Part shown: positions 1 through 6,678 of the stretch, piece by piece
How the letters are laid out: each line of letters starts with the position of its first letter
How positions within the stretch are numbered: position 1 is the stretch's first letter
Assembly (NCBI GenBank): GCA_964487745.1
Contig: CAZASG010000004.1
Location: 74,116-138,115 of the forward strand
Length of the DNA: 64,000 nucleotides
Reading direction: 5' to 3'
DNA from: Desulfolinea sp964487745
GTDB lineage: Bacteria; Chloroflexota; Anaerolineae; Anaerolineales; Villigracilaceae
Notes under the pieces: generated by a model
The model's input: only the letters and a program-made list of their open reading frames with translations
Told to the model about the DNA's origin: nothing
Databases searched by the model: none
Position numbers and translations under genes: made by a program

Positions 1-403
1 CGCGGTCAGATATCCCAACCGCATCCAATAATTCCATCACACGGGATTTGTGATTCTTCTTGCCCATGAGCAGCATGGGAAGTTCCACGTTCTCGTAAGC
101 GGTCAATGTGGGAACCAGCGCAAAGAATTGGAAAATGAAGCCAATTGTTCCTTTGCGCAGATCTGCGCGTTCGTTGCGGTTCATCCCGGTTGCATCCTGA
201 TCCTTGATCAAGACCTTGCCAGAAGTGGGCTGGTCGAGACAGCCCAGCAGTTGCAGCAGAGTGGTTTTTCCTGAACCGGAAGGGCCGACCAGGGTGGTGA
301 ATTCCTGTTTGCCAATATTCAGGTCAACCCCGCGCAGAGCGTGGGTTTCCACTTCACCGACGGTATAAACGCGGGTAACATCTGTAAGTTTTGCGATTTC
401 CAT
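1..403 (-). CDS. ABC transporter ATP-binding protein, LolD/MacB type (partial, runs off the window)
   Basis: This is the nucleotide-binding subunit that would power the two FtsX-like permeases encoded just upstream on the same strand. The first 134 residues are present. They contain a Walker A motif GPSGSGKT near residue 40 and a Q-loop region (FQFFALVPTLTAYENVELP) typical of the LolD/MacB/FtsE subfamily. The signature motif, Walker B and C-terminus lie beyond the left edge. The ATG (complement of 401-403) follows the permease stop by 9 bases and has an AAGGAGAAG ribosome site. It is the fourth gene of the tetR-permease-permease-ATPase operon. The substrate (lipoprotein, peptide or drug export) cannot be told. 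Confidence 0.9.
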   Translation of the reverse strand, partial: MEIAKLTDVTRVYTVGEVETHALRGVDLNIGKQEFTTLVGPSGSGKTTLLQLLGCLDQPTSGKVLIKDQDATGMNRNERADLRKGTIGFIFQFFALVPTLTAYENVELPMLLMGKKNHKSRVMELLDAVGISDR

Positions 404-412
404 GACTTCTCC

Positions 413-1639
413 TTAATTATTGCTTTGTAATGCATCTACAGGTTCCAGTTTGGCTGCCTGCGAAGCGGGGTAATATCCAGAAAGAATGGTGATCAAAAAG
501 GCAGCAATACTTACGCTGACTGCATCACCAATGGTGGGATAAGGGTAAATCGAGTTTCCGAACATGAATTCTGAGCCTGATGATATGCCCATATCTCCAA
601 GAAAGAAGCCCACCTGTGCATAGTAGAGGACAAGTGGAACACCGATCGCCAAGCCAATAACGACGCCTCCGATAGCCAGCAAGGTGGCTTCCGTAAGGAA
701 GAGCGCCTTGACTTGTTTGGCTTTCATGCCGAGCGCGCCTAGAATGCCCATTTCACGAGTGCGTTCGTAAACAGCCATCAAAAGGGTATTCATGATGACG
801 GTTGAGGTAACACCTAGAACCATCAGGTTGAAGAAGAACATCATTGCATTCGATAACTGCTCAACAAGGATGATTAACTTATTCATCTCTTCCCAATCTT
901 CGACAATATAGCCAGGTGCCTGGATGGCTTCCTTGACAGCAGCTGTATCATCCATTTCATGCAGCAGGATGTAGATCATGCTGGCGTGGTTATCTGTGCG
1001 CGTGATCGTTTGGGCTTTTGCCAAAGGCATGAAAATAGTAGCTTTGTCGTAACCCGGGGTATCGGTGGTGTAGATACCACGAACGGTGAAGCGTTGTTCA
1101 TCCGTTTCGCCTTCGGATGTGTTGATGATGAGATCAATGGAATCGCCCGGCTTCATATTTAGGCTCTCTGCCAAGGGCAAACCGATCAGGACGCCTTCGC
1201 GATCGTCAGCGGTCAGGTACTCGCCTTCGACGAGACCTTGCTGGTATATCACGTTAGCAGCAGAGGGCGGGTCGATGCCGATGACCTGGATGCCGATGGT
1301 TTCGTTTTTGAAAGCAACGATACCGCTGGCATTCAAACGTGGGCTGGCAGCCTTGACTTGGGCGATGCCTTCGATCTGATTTGATATATCTAGCGGTGCT
1401 TCGATCATATCCACACGTTTCAGGCTCATGTTTTCATCTTTATAATCTTCGGTGTGAATCTGTAAATGACCGGTACGCAGATTGATCGTGAGTTCAAGTG
1501 AACCGCGCATTTCGCCGCGAATGGTTGCAGACATGAAGAGCAATAAAGCTGTTCCGATGGCAATGGCGAGCGCAGAAAAGAAAGAGCGACGTTTATTGCG
1601 CGCCAAATTTCGGAAAGACATTTTTAGAATGTAGTTCAT
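413..1639 (-). CDS. FtsX-like ABC transporter permease (MacB/LolC type), copy 2
   Basis: This is a membrane permease of about 408 residues with the MacB/FtsX layout. It has an N-terminal basic segment and first membrane helix (NYILKMSFRNLARNKRRSF, then a hydrophobic stretch), a large extracytoplasmic MacB-like domain (about residues 45-260), and three C-terminal helices with the conserved ERTREMGILGALGMK cytoplasmic loop. The frame is open 19 codons further upstream, but the ATG at 1639 has a GGAG ribosome site seven bases before it and starts at the conserved N-terminus, so that start is chosen. It probably pairs with the neighbouring permease and the ATPase as a mechanotransmission-type exporter. 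In a bacterium without a typical outer membrane, lipoprotein sorting is less likely than export of a peptide or lipophilic compound; this is inference. Confidence 0.9.
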   Translation of the reverse strand: MNYILKMSFRNLARNKRRSFFSALAIAIGTALLLFMSATIRGEMRGSLELTINLRTGHLQIHTEDYKDENMSLKRVDMIEAPLDISNQIEGIAQVKAASPRLNASGIVAFKNETIGIQVIGIDPPSAANVIYQQGLVEGEYLTADDREGVLIGLPLAESLNMKPGDSIDLIINTSEGETDEQRFTVRGIYTTDTPGYDKATIFMPLAKAQTITRTDNHASMIYILLHEMDDTAAVKEAIQAPGYIVEDWEEMNKLIILVEQLSNAMMFFFNLMVLGVTSTVIMNTLLMAVYERTREMGILGALGMKAKQVKALFLTEATLLAIGGVVIGLAIGVPLVLYYAQVGFFLGDMGISSGSEFMFGNSIYPYPTIGDAVSVSIAAFLITILSGYYPASQAAKLEPVDALQSNN

Positions 1640-1649
1640 ATAAATTCTC

Positions 1650-2882
1650 CTAAACGTGGTGCAAAGCGTCTGCGGGTTCGCGTCGCGATGCTTCAATGGC
1701 TGGGTAAAGTGCTGCTAAAGCGGAGATCACGGCTAATAAGCCGGCGCGTTGCAAGGTCAGATTGAAGTCAAAGGCAGGGTAGATGATCGAGCCCATCAGT
1801 GCCATATAGTCAACCATATCGACGGCAAAGCCATAATCGATCCCAACAATACCCAAAACAAGGGTGATCACATAGCCCATAATTATGCCTACAACGGCAC
1901 CAATAAGACCGATAATGATCCCTTCATAGAGGAAGAGCATTGAAATTTGTCGAGGCTTAAGCCCAATGGCACCGAGCAGGCCGATTTCCTTTGTGCGTTC
2001 GTAGATCGCCATCAGCAGAATGTTGAAAAGGCCGATTGAAGCGATACCCAAAATGACAACACTAAATCCAGTCATGATGGCATTTTTCATCTCAACAGTT
2101 GAACTCAGCTCCGGGATGGCTGTATGCCAGGTTGTTATCTCGTAACTGGAGAGCGAGGTGCTCAGCGTTTCTACAATGGGCTCTTCCTTTCCAGTGACTT
2201 CTGTGTAGATAATTACTTCTGTGATGTTGTTGTCCAGATCGTAAAGATGCTGGGCTTCGCTCAGTGAGATATAAAGCCCCTGGCGTTCAAGCGATGCCAG
2301 ATTGACATCGTAAATGCCGATGATGGTCATTGTACGTTGGCGCATCTCTTCATGGGCGGATTTCCCGCTCATCGTAATGCGGTCGTCCACACCAACGGCC
2401 ATGGCATCTGCAAGACCCTGCCCGATGAAGACAACGTCTTCGTCGTCAGATCGGAGCATACGTCCATCGACAAGAAATTCTTCCTGAAAGATGGGATTTA
2501 CAGGTGCTTCTATCTCCGGCTCAATACCGTAGATGCTGACGGGGAAAACCCCTTCACGGTTCGAGACCAAGCCGCCTGTGTTGGCGTGGCGCAAAACTGC
2601 TTCGATACCGGATAACTCTTCGGCAGCTGCAACAGCATCCAGACCATCACCCATGGGCAGCATGGGGTTGGCGCTGTAAGAATCTTCATAACCGTTCGCA
2701 CGGATCTGGATATTCCCGCCACTTAGTTTGATGGCATTCCCATAAACGGCGGATTCAAAACCGAATATCATACTGTCGTACATGACGAGGAAGGACATCA
2801 TCATTCCCATTGCCAAGACGACGAGTAGCGTTCTACGGCGATTACGCCATATATTTCGCCAGGCTAATTTTAGTAGTAGCAT
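1650..2882 (-). CDS. FtsX-like ABC transporter permease (MacB/LolC type), copy 1
   Basis: This is a 410-residue permease paralogous to the next gene. It has an N-terminal helix after LAWRNIWRNRRRTLL, a periplasmic-type MacB domain (about residues 45-260), and a C-terminal three-helix FtsX domain with the loop ERTKEIGLLGAIGLKPRQI. An AAAGGAG ribosome site precedes the ATG at 2882. It begins 15 bases after the tetR stop and ends 10 bases before the next permease start, so the four genes are almost certainly one transcript. Two different permease subunits with one ATPase suggests a heterodimeric LolCDE/MacB-like complex. Confidence 0.9.
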   Translation of the reverse strand: MLLLKLAWRNIWRNRRRTLLVVLAMGMMMSFLVMYDSMIFGFESAVYGNAIKLSGGNIQIRANGYEDSYSANPMLPMGDGLDAVAAAEELSGIEAVLRHANTGGLVSNREGVFPVSIYGIEPEIEAPVNPIFQEEFLVDGRMLRSDDEDVVFIGQGLADAMAVGVDDRITMSGKSAHEEMRQRTMTIIGIYDVNLASLERQGLYISLSEAQHLYDLDNNITEVIIYTEVTGKEEPIVETLSTSLSSYEITTWHTAIPELSSTVEMKNAIMTGFSVVILGIASIGLFNILLMAIYERTKEIGLLGAIGLKPRQISMLFLYEGIIIGLIGAVVGIIMGYVITLVLGIVGIDYGFAVDMVDYMALMGSIIYPAFDFNLTLQRAGLLAVISALAALYPAIEASRREPADALHHV

Positions 2883-2897
2883 AGATTTCTCCTTTGT

Positions 2898-3560
2898 TTA
2901 AGCGAGCGTTTCGAATTTCGATTCGGTTTTTCGCAGGCCATATTCCATTATGTATAAGAGTTTTTCGATCTTTTCCTGTGTTTCTGGAGAGCGTATCCAG
3001 GTGATGAAGTCATCCTGTTTTAAGCCTTCCTTGAGAAAATAATTTCCGATGGCATTATTCCAGGTTTCCATGACCATGGTGGCTAGTTCCACATCCACGC
3101 TGGGATCCATTTCTCCGCGTTCCATCGCTTGCTCAATCATTGCCCTCAGGGCTTGTGTGCTCTGCTCACGATATTTTTCAAAATGCTTTCCGTAATACTG
3201 TCCTTCTGCGAGAAGTATTCGTGATACGGCTTGCACCATGCGCGGATTGGTGGAGTTGAACTCCATTCCTGTTTTGATCATCCAGCGATAATAGCCAAAG
3301 GTGTCCATATTGCTACTGGGGGGAGGCATGCCTTGAAAAAAAACAAGCTTCTCTTCTCCTAGTAAAGTGACGATATGATCAAAGACATCCAGTTTATCTT
3401 CAAAGTACTGATAGAAGCTACCTTTGGATATGCCGCTGTTCGCCACAATGCGATTGGTAGAGGCTTTTTCCAGACCATAATCCGCGAATTCGTCAATGGC
3501 TGCATCCATGATCTGGGTGCGTTTTTCATCGGGTAAGTTAAAAAAAGTTTGTTTCGGCAT
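2898..3560 (-). CDS. TetR-family transcriptional regulator, local regulator of the ABC export operon
   Basis: This is a 220-residue repressor of the TetR family. The N-terminal helix-turn-helix is clear at about residues 12-58 (QIMDAAIDEFADYGLEKAST, then IVANSGISKGSFYQYFEDK). The rest is an all-helical ligand-binding and dimerisation domain. The start is placed at the ATG at 3560 because the upstream ATG (3605) would put coding sequence over a clear operator and promoter. There is no strong Shine-Dalgarno sequence. It is first in the operon, followed at 15 bases by the first permease. The two palindromes just upstream imply autorepression released by a compound exported by the transporter; that compound is unknown. 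Confidence 0.88.
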   Translation of the reverse strand: MPKQTFFNLPDEKRTQIMDAAIDEFADYGLEKASTNRIVANSGISKGSFYQYFEDKLDVFDHIVTLLGEEKLVFFQGMPPPSSNMDTFGYYRWMIKTGMEFNSTNPRMVQAVSRILLAEGQYYGKHFEKYREQSTQALRAMIEQAMERGEMDPSVDVELATMVMETWNNAIGNYFLKEGLKQDDFITWIRSPETQEKIEKLLYIMEYGLRKTESKFETLA

Positions 3561-3574
3561 AAGCGTTTTTGTTA

Positions 3575-3604
3575 TGACCAGTTGGTCATGTGACCATAAG
3601 GTCA
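3575..3604. promoter_or_regulatory. Tandem palindromic operators for the TetR regulator
   Basis: Two inverted repeats of 14 bp stand side by side. 3575-3588 is TGACCA-GT-TGGTCA and 3591-3604 is TGACC-ATAA-GGTCA. Their centres are 16 bp apart, and they lie directly downstream of the -10 box of the tetR promoter, over the expected start of transcription. Position and symmetry fit TetR-family binding sites; the binding itself is inferred. Confidence 0.75.
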
Positions 3605-3605
3605 T

Positions 3606-3633
3606 ATTCTAATTCTGTTTTTTCCCATGTCAA
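3606..3633 (-). promoter_or_regulatory. Sigma-70-type promoter of the tetR-ABC operon
   Basis: Read on the minus strand, TTGACA (3633-3628), a 16-bp spacer and TAGAAT (3611-3606). The operators begin two bases downstream of the -10 box, so a bound repressor would block start of transcription. Confidence 0.7.
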
Positions 3634-3697
3634 GGGATAAACGTCATATTACCTACCAGATGTCAGATGAGCTTTAGTACCTTCCAAGTACTCCATT

Positions 3698-3732
3698 AAA
3701 AACGAGACCACCACAAAAATGTGATGGTCTCG
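3698..3732 (-). terminator. Intrinsic terminator of the candidate sRNA
   Basis: 12-bp arms (3703-3714 and 3721-3732, one G-U-type mismatch) around loop 3715-3720, followed on the minus strand by five T residues. It separates the sRNA from the tetR promoter. Confidence 0.8.
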
Positions 3733-3848
3733 CCAATCGCTTTTTAGAAACAGCGCACGGATCACCGAGAGTGTGTTGAGGGATTCAACCTGACTCTGTC
3801 TTGACGACGATCCGACCTGCAGGGGGGCAGGAGGCTACTCCCCAGTAC
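3698..3848 (-). ncRNA. Candidate small RNA with C-rich hairpin loops (unidentified family)
   Basis: A minus-strand transcription unit of about 151 nt with no convincing reading frame. It has a perfectly spaced promoter (3855-3883) and ends in an intrinsic terminator (3698-3732). Three stem-loops can be drawn. Hairpin 1 (3816-3831) has 5-bp arms CCTGC/GCAGG and loop CCCCCU. Hairpin 2 is a long interrupted stem (3758-3814) with arms CGGATC/GATCCG, AGAGT/ACTCT and GTTGA/TCAAC, capped by loop AUCCC. The terminator is third. Exposed C-runs can pair with Shine-Dalgarno GGAG sequences, as in C-rich regulatory RNAs of Firmicutes. It lacks the SRP RNA apical GGAA loop and does not form the closed 6S RNA rod. 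It sits between tRNA-Ser (opposite strand) and the tetR operon (same strand) and holds most of the 3606-4025 gap. Confidence 0.65.
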
Positions 3849-3854
3849 ACTTGT

Positions 3855-3883
3855 ACTATATATGAAAAAAAACGGGGTGTCAA
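3855..3883 (-). promoter_or_regulatory. Near-consensus promoter of the candidate sRNA, overlapped by a palindrome
   Basis: On the minus strand, TTGACA (3883-3878), a 17-bp spacer, then TATAGT (3860-3855). This is the best promoter match in the window. A perfect palindrome GTACA-CT-TGTAC (3845-3856) overlaps the end of the -10 box and the start site and may be an operator. Confidence 0.8.
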
Positions 3884-4025
3884 GAAGAATCGGAGAGTTT
3901 TGACTTACAGGAAAAACATGTTGAGTTGGTTCTTTACTGTCCAAAATTTAGCCATATTTTGCTCACCAAAACAGAAATTCTCCAACCTATTTATGGTATA
4001 ATCTCGCCGCTTGAAAAAGCTATAT

Positions 4026-4115
4026 GGAGAGGTCGCGTAGTCTGGCCTAGCGCGCACGCCTGGAATGTGTGTAACCTGCAAGGGTTCGCGGGTTCGAATC
4101 CCGCCCTCTCCGCCA
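4026..4115 (+). tRNA. tRNA-Ser (anticodon GGA), CCA encoded
   Basis: Acceptor stem GGAGAGG/CCTCTCC, a long variable arm as expected for serine, anticodon loop with GGA, T-loop GGTTCGAATC, discriminator G and encoded CCA. An extended -10 promoter (TGGTATAAT, ending at 4002) lies 23 bases upstream with no good -35 box. A terminator follows at 4119. Confidence 0.95.
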
Positions 4116-4118
4116 CAA

Positions 4119-4149
4119 AAGGGCACGTATTTCGTGCCCTTCCCTTTTT
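4119..4149 (+). terminator. Intrinsic terminator after tRNA-Ser
   Basis: Perfect 9-bp arms AAGGGCACG (4119-4127) and CGTGCCCTT (4133-4141), loop TATTT, then CCCTTTTTA. Confidence 0.85.
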
Positions 4150-4176
4150 AACCACATGATATACTTTGTGCGATTT

Positions 4177-4449
4177 ATGAAGAAACTAGCTTCTCTCCCC
4201 CGTTATTTGATCCTTCTTTTTATTGGCATTGGCGTCACGTTTATAAGCGTAGCGTTCAAATCTGTTGCCGTAATTGCGCAAACGTCTGTGCCCACACCGA
4301 CACCCGAGGTAACCGCAGTTGTGGTTGATACTCTTGAAGTTGGCTCCACAGACGGGATCATGGTACTCTCTGTTGCGATCTCACTGGTGATCATCCTGCC
4401 CATTTTGGCAAATTGGCACCGCTGGGCAAAAAAAGCAGCTAAAGAATAA
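4177..4449 (+). CDS. Small membrane protein of unknown function
   Basis: A 90-residue protein with a signal-anchor-like hydrophobic N-terminus (after KKLASLPRY), a short extracytoplasmic stretch with a PTPTP linker, and a second membrane helix near residues 62-82 ending in a basic tail (RWAKKAAKE). The frame is also open from an ATG at 4156; 4177 is preferred because it gives a normal basic N-terminus before the helix. Neither start has a clear ribosome site. It stands alone between the tRNA-Ser terminator and a bidirectional terminator. No family is recognised. Confidence 0.55.
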   Translation: MKKLASLPRYLILLFIGIGVTFISVAFKSVAVIAQTSVPTPTPEVTAVVVDTLEVGSTDGIMVLSVAISLVIILPILANWHRWAKKAAKE

Positions 4450-4481
4450 AGAAGCTCTCATTACGAGAGCTTCTCTTTTTT
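4450..4481. terminator. Bidirectional terminator between the small membrane protein gene and suhB
   Basis: Arms AGAAGCTCTC (4450-4459) and GAGAGCTTCT (4465-4474), loop ATTAC, then a T-run on the plus strand. It overlaps the last codons of suhB, which converges from the right. Confidence 0.75.
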
Positions 4482-5249
4482 AAAGACAGCCAGGATCTTT
4501 TTGTGTAGCTCAGGTGGGGCGGCGATCACAGATGGGTGTTTCGTGAGATATTCCGGATTACCATTGATATCGGTTACCCTTGCTCCGGCTTCCTCGGCGA
4601 TCAGTGCACCAGCTGCCACATCCCAGGGTTGGAGGGAACGTTCCCAGTAGCCGTCGAAGCGACCTGTGCCAATATAGCATAGATCCAATGCGGCGGAGCC
4701 GAGTCGACGAACGCCTTGTGTCATTTTTGCAAAGCGACCATAGGATGAAAGATTGTCGTCGGGGGTTTTCCACATGTCGTAGGGAAATCCGGTCACGAGC
4801 AGGCTGCGTTCGAGCTCGCTCGTGTTGGAGGCTTGAATCCGTTCTCCGTTCAGATATGCACCCTCATCTTTAACGGCGCTAAACATCTCACCACGCATTG
4901 GATCGTAAACGGTAGCAAGTTCCAAGCCCCGCTCGGATGCGTAGGCGATCGAGACACAGAAGATCGGGATGCCGTGTGCGTAATTGACGGTACCATCCAA
5001 TGGATCGATGTACCAGGTATGCTTGTGATCGCCATCCACACCGCCACTTTCCTCTGCGAGGATATGGTGATCGGGGAATTTTTCCAATATGGAGCGGAGT
5101 AGGAATTCTTCGGATTGTGCGTCAATCTCCGTAACGAGATCGATCACGCCCTTATATTTTATTTGGTGTTTTTTGTTGTAACCGGCATGCAAAATTTCGC
5201 CAGCCTGGTGGGCTAGCGTTTCAAGATCGTTCAATGTTGGAGATGTCAT
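4461..5249 (-). CDS. suhB: Inositol-1-monophosphatase family phosphatase
   Basis: A 262-residue Mg-dependent sugar-phosphate phosphatase of the IMPase/SuhB family, which hydrolyses inositol-1-phosphate and related substrates in the cytoplasm. Metal and substrate motifs are all present: VTEIDAQSE (about residue 40), ILAEESGG (about 63), WYIDPLDGTVNYAHG (about 78) and the C-terminal QPWDVAAGALIAEEAG (about 205). Length is normal. The start codon overlaps the stop of the preceding response-regulator gene by 4 bases (ATGA), implying translational coupling. The true substrate, inositol phosphate or another sugar phosphate, cannot be decided from sequence. Confidence 0.9.
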   Translation of the reverse strand: MTSPTLNDLETLAHQAGEILHAGYNKKHQIKYKGVIDLVTEIDAQSEEFLLRSILEKFPDHHILAEESGGVDGDHKHTWYIDPLDGTVNYAHGIPIFCVSIAYASERGLELATVYDPMRGEMFSAVKDEGAYLNGERIQASNTSELERSLLVTGFPYDMWKTPDDNLSSYGRFAKMTQGVRRLGSAALDLCYIGTGRFDGYWERSLQPWDVAAGALIAEEAGARVTDINGNPEYLTKHPSVIAAPPELHKKILAVFKKEKLS

Positions 5250-5872
5250 AGTCTGGAGAATTTTTCGATGAATGCTTCTGTTTGCGCCAATTCAGCACGG
5301 ATTTCGTTGCGATCCCGATTGGCTTGGTCAAGCAATTCCTGGAAAGCAGGGACTTGTTCTTCAGGGAGGGTTTTCAGCAAACGCTCTGTGCGTGTGATCT
5401 GCGTATTTTTGTGACGCAGTTTGGTTTCAAGTCGGTCACGATAGCCCAGATAAAATTCTTTTTCAGCAAGTGGTTGGGGTACTGTAGCTGGGCCATCGGC
5501 GAGGAGCTCTGCAACAGTAAGCAGGAAATCTTCTGTGTCGATGGGTTTTTCAATGAAACGTGATGCACCCAGGCTGAGGCCGAACAACTTATCTTCTGGT
5601 GTTGTGTAGGTGGCTGAAAGGAAGATGATAGGAATATCGTGTGTTTCTGGGTTGGTACGCAATTTTTGTACGAAGGCATAGCCATCCATCTTGGGCATCA
5701 GGATATCCGAGATGATGAGGGCTGGGCGTTCATCGCTTATGCGTGCAAGTGCCTCTTCACCGTTTTCGGCGGTAATAACGGGGTAGCCTTTAAAGCGGAG
5801 GGTGACCGATAGAAGGTCGCGGATATTGGGAATATCTTCCACAACCAGGATAGGTCCATAAGGAATGTTCAT
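5246..5872 (-). CDS. Response regulator with receiver domain and C-terminal coiled coil
   Basis: A 208-residue protein with a CheY-like receiver at residues 8-122: acidic pair in VVEDIPN, phospho-acceptor Asp in IISDILMPKMDGY, the switch Ser in FLSATYT and Lys in IEKPID. After a short linker (residues 123-140) comes a charged helical segment (YRDRLETKLRHKNTQ onward) predicted to form a coiled coil, with no DNA-binding or enzymatic domain. It probably acts by protein contact. The ATG at 5872 is only six bases after a -10-like TACAAT, so the mRNA may be leaderless. It is coupled to suhB by a 4-base overlap, and no kinase is adjacent. Confidence 0.85.
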   Translation of the reverse strand: MNIPYGPILVVEDIPNIRDLLSVTLRFKGYPVITAENGEEALARISDERPALIISDILMPKMDGYAFVQKLRTNPETHDIPIIFLSATYTTPEDKLFGLSLGASRFIEKPIDTEDFLLTVAELLADGPATVPQPLAEKEFYLGYRDRLETKLRHKNTQITRTERLLKTLPEEQVPAFQELLDQANRDRNEIRAELAQTEAFIEKFSRL

Positions 5873-5965
5873 AAAGATATTGTACCTGAAGAAAGGGTTT
5901 TTTCAGGGGGCTGTGCCTTACAAATTCGTGGATATTATTAAAAAGATAGTGCATAAATAATTCTC

Positions 5966-5993
5966 TTGACATCCCCCAAGCCGATGGTAAAAT
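5966..5993 (+). promoter_or_regulatory. Promoter of tRNA-Ala(CGC)
   Basis: TTGACA (5966-5971), 16-bp spacer, TAAAAT (5988-5993); the tRNA starts 18 bases downstream. Confidence 0.75.
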
Positions 5994-6011
5994 CACTTCG
6001 CTATTTGACTG

Positions 6012-6084
6012 GGGCCTGTAGCGCAGTTGGGAGCGCGCGTCAATCGCACTGACGAGGTCGCGGGTTCGAATCCCGCCAGGTCCA
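6012..6084 (+). tRNA. tRNA-Ala (anticodon CGC)
   Basis: A 73-nt cloverleaf with acceptor GGGCCTG/CAGGTCC, D-arm GCGC/GCGC, anticodon stem CGTCA/TGACG with loop ATCGCAC, T-loop TTCGAAT and discriminator A. CCA is not encoded. It reads GCG codons. Confidence 0.95.
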
Positions 6085-6094
6085 CTTTATTTGG

Positions 6095-6122
6095 TTGACG
6101 GGATACACCTTTGTGGTAGAAT
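6095..6122 (+). promoter_or_regulatory. Promoter of tRNA-Ala(GGC)
   Basis: TTGACG (6095-6100), 16-bp spacer, TAGAAT (6117-6122). The two neighbouring alanine tRNA genes are therefore likely separate units. Confidence 0.7.
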
Positions 6123-6141
6123 CCCCTGCACGATGAAACAG

Positions 6142-6214
6142 GGGCCTATGGCGCAGTTGGGAGCGCGTCTCAATGGCATTGAGAAGGTCGTGGGTTCGAG
6201 TCCCACTAGGTCCA
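6142..6214 (+). tRNA. tRNA-Ala (anticodon GGC)
   Basis: A 73-nt cloverleaf with acceptor GGGCCTA/TAGGTCC, anticodon stem TCTCA/TGAGA with loop ATGGCAT, T-loop TTCGAGT and discriminator A; CCA not encoded. It is a close paralogue of the tRNA 58 bases upstream. Confidence 0.95.
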
Positions 6215-6218
6215 CACA

Positions 6219-6244
6219 GAGTCAGCGCAAAAGCTGGCTCTTTT
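6219..6244 (+). terminator. Intrinsic terminator after tRNA-Ala(GGC)
   Basis: Arms GAGTCAGC (6219-6226) and GCTGGCTC (6233-6240, one G-U pair), followed by TTTT. Confidence 0.7.
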
Positions 6245-6249
6245 AGTAA

Positions 6250-6540
6250 ATAAGTAAAAGTTAGGACAGGAGTAGTAGGTCATCCCGTCAGCGAGAAGGG
6301 AGAGTGAGGTGGAAGCCCTTCAAAGGTATCAAGCGGGAATGCCGGTAAAAGATCGAACTCGTCTGTTACCCTGAGAGCAATTGCAGGGAAATTGTGCTGG
6401 TGAATAAAATAGCCAGCATCGGGTAAGCCCGTTATAGCGAATCGAGAGCGGTTGAAAAAATCAACCGAATCCGGGTGGTACCGCGGAGATTGCTTATCGC
6501 ATCGCTTCGTCCCTGAGAGGATGAAGCGATTTTTCTTTGA
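6250..6540 (+). promoter_or_regulatory. T-box riboswitch leader controlling leuS, specifier CUC (Leu)
   Basis: This leader senses uncharged tRNA-Leu and allows read-through into leuS when charging is low. The T-box core GGGTGGTACCGCGG is at 6473-6486. Upstream is stem I, with the AGCGAGAAGGGAGAGTGAGG apical region near 6280-6310 and a specifier-loop GAA-CTC at 6355-6360. CTC is a Leu codon, matching the downstream synthetase. The terminator hairpin follows, arms 6501-6512 and 6519-6530 (one G-U pair) with run TTTTC. No clear promoter could be picked in the 40 bases upstream. Confidence 0.92.
6501..6537 (+). terminator. T-box-controlled terminator
   Basis: Arms ATCGCTTCGTCC and GGATGAAGCGAT with loop CTGAGA and a downstream T-rich run. 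It competes with the antiterminator formed by the T-box sequence at 6473-6486. Confidence 0.85.
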
Positions 6541-6553
6541 TAGGAGGCATGAC

Positions 6554-6664
6554 ATGAATGCAAAAATGACTTATAAACAACAAGCCTCGGGACTCGTTTT
6601 ATCCCTTCGCGTGCTCCTCCTTAGCCTCGTACATGATACCTGGCAATCCAACTTGAAACTCTAA
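6554..6664 (+). CDS. Leucine-rich leader peptide between T-box and leuS
   Basis: A 36-codon reading frame with the best ribosome site in the region (AGGAGG at 6542-6547, ATG at 6554) and nine Leu codons, seven of them clustered in GLVLSLRVLLLSLV (residues 13-26). Five are CTC, the same codon as the T-box specifier. It ends 14 bases before leuS. CCTCCT at 6616-6621, inside the Leu run, is an exact complement of the AGGAGG, so ribosome movement could expose or hide the ribosome site. It resembles amino-acid operon leader peptides such as those of leu/ilv operons. No second terminator is seen after it, so control would be on translation or on transcript stability. It may also be a chance or vestigial frame. 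Confidence 0.5.
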   Translation: MNAKMTYKQQASGLVLSLRVLLLSLVHDTWQSNLKL

Positions 6665-6678
6665 ATTGAGAGGCAAAA

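Noticed and set aside
3698..3848. Identification of the minus-strand RNA as 6S or SRP RNA
   Set aside because: The 5' and 3' ends do not pair into the 6S rod, and the SRP tetraloop and internal-loop signature are absent. It is left as an unnamed candidate.
3762..4126. Minus-strand reading frames of 60-73 codons across the sRNA and tRNA-Ser
   Set aside because: They run through a tRNA gene and the promoter/terminator of the candidate sRNA, have no ribosome sites and no protein-like pattern.
6452..6553. Upstream extension of the leader peptide (70 codons in total)
   Set aside because: The extension lies inside the T-box terminator/antiterminator region; the internal ATG at 6554 has the only good ribosome site.
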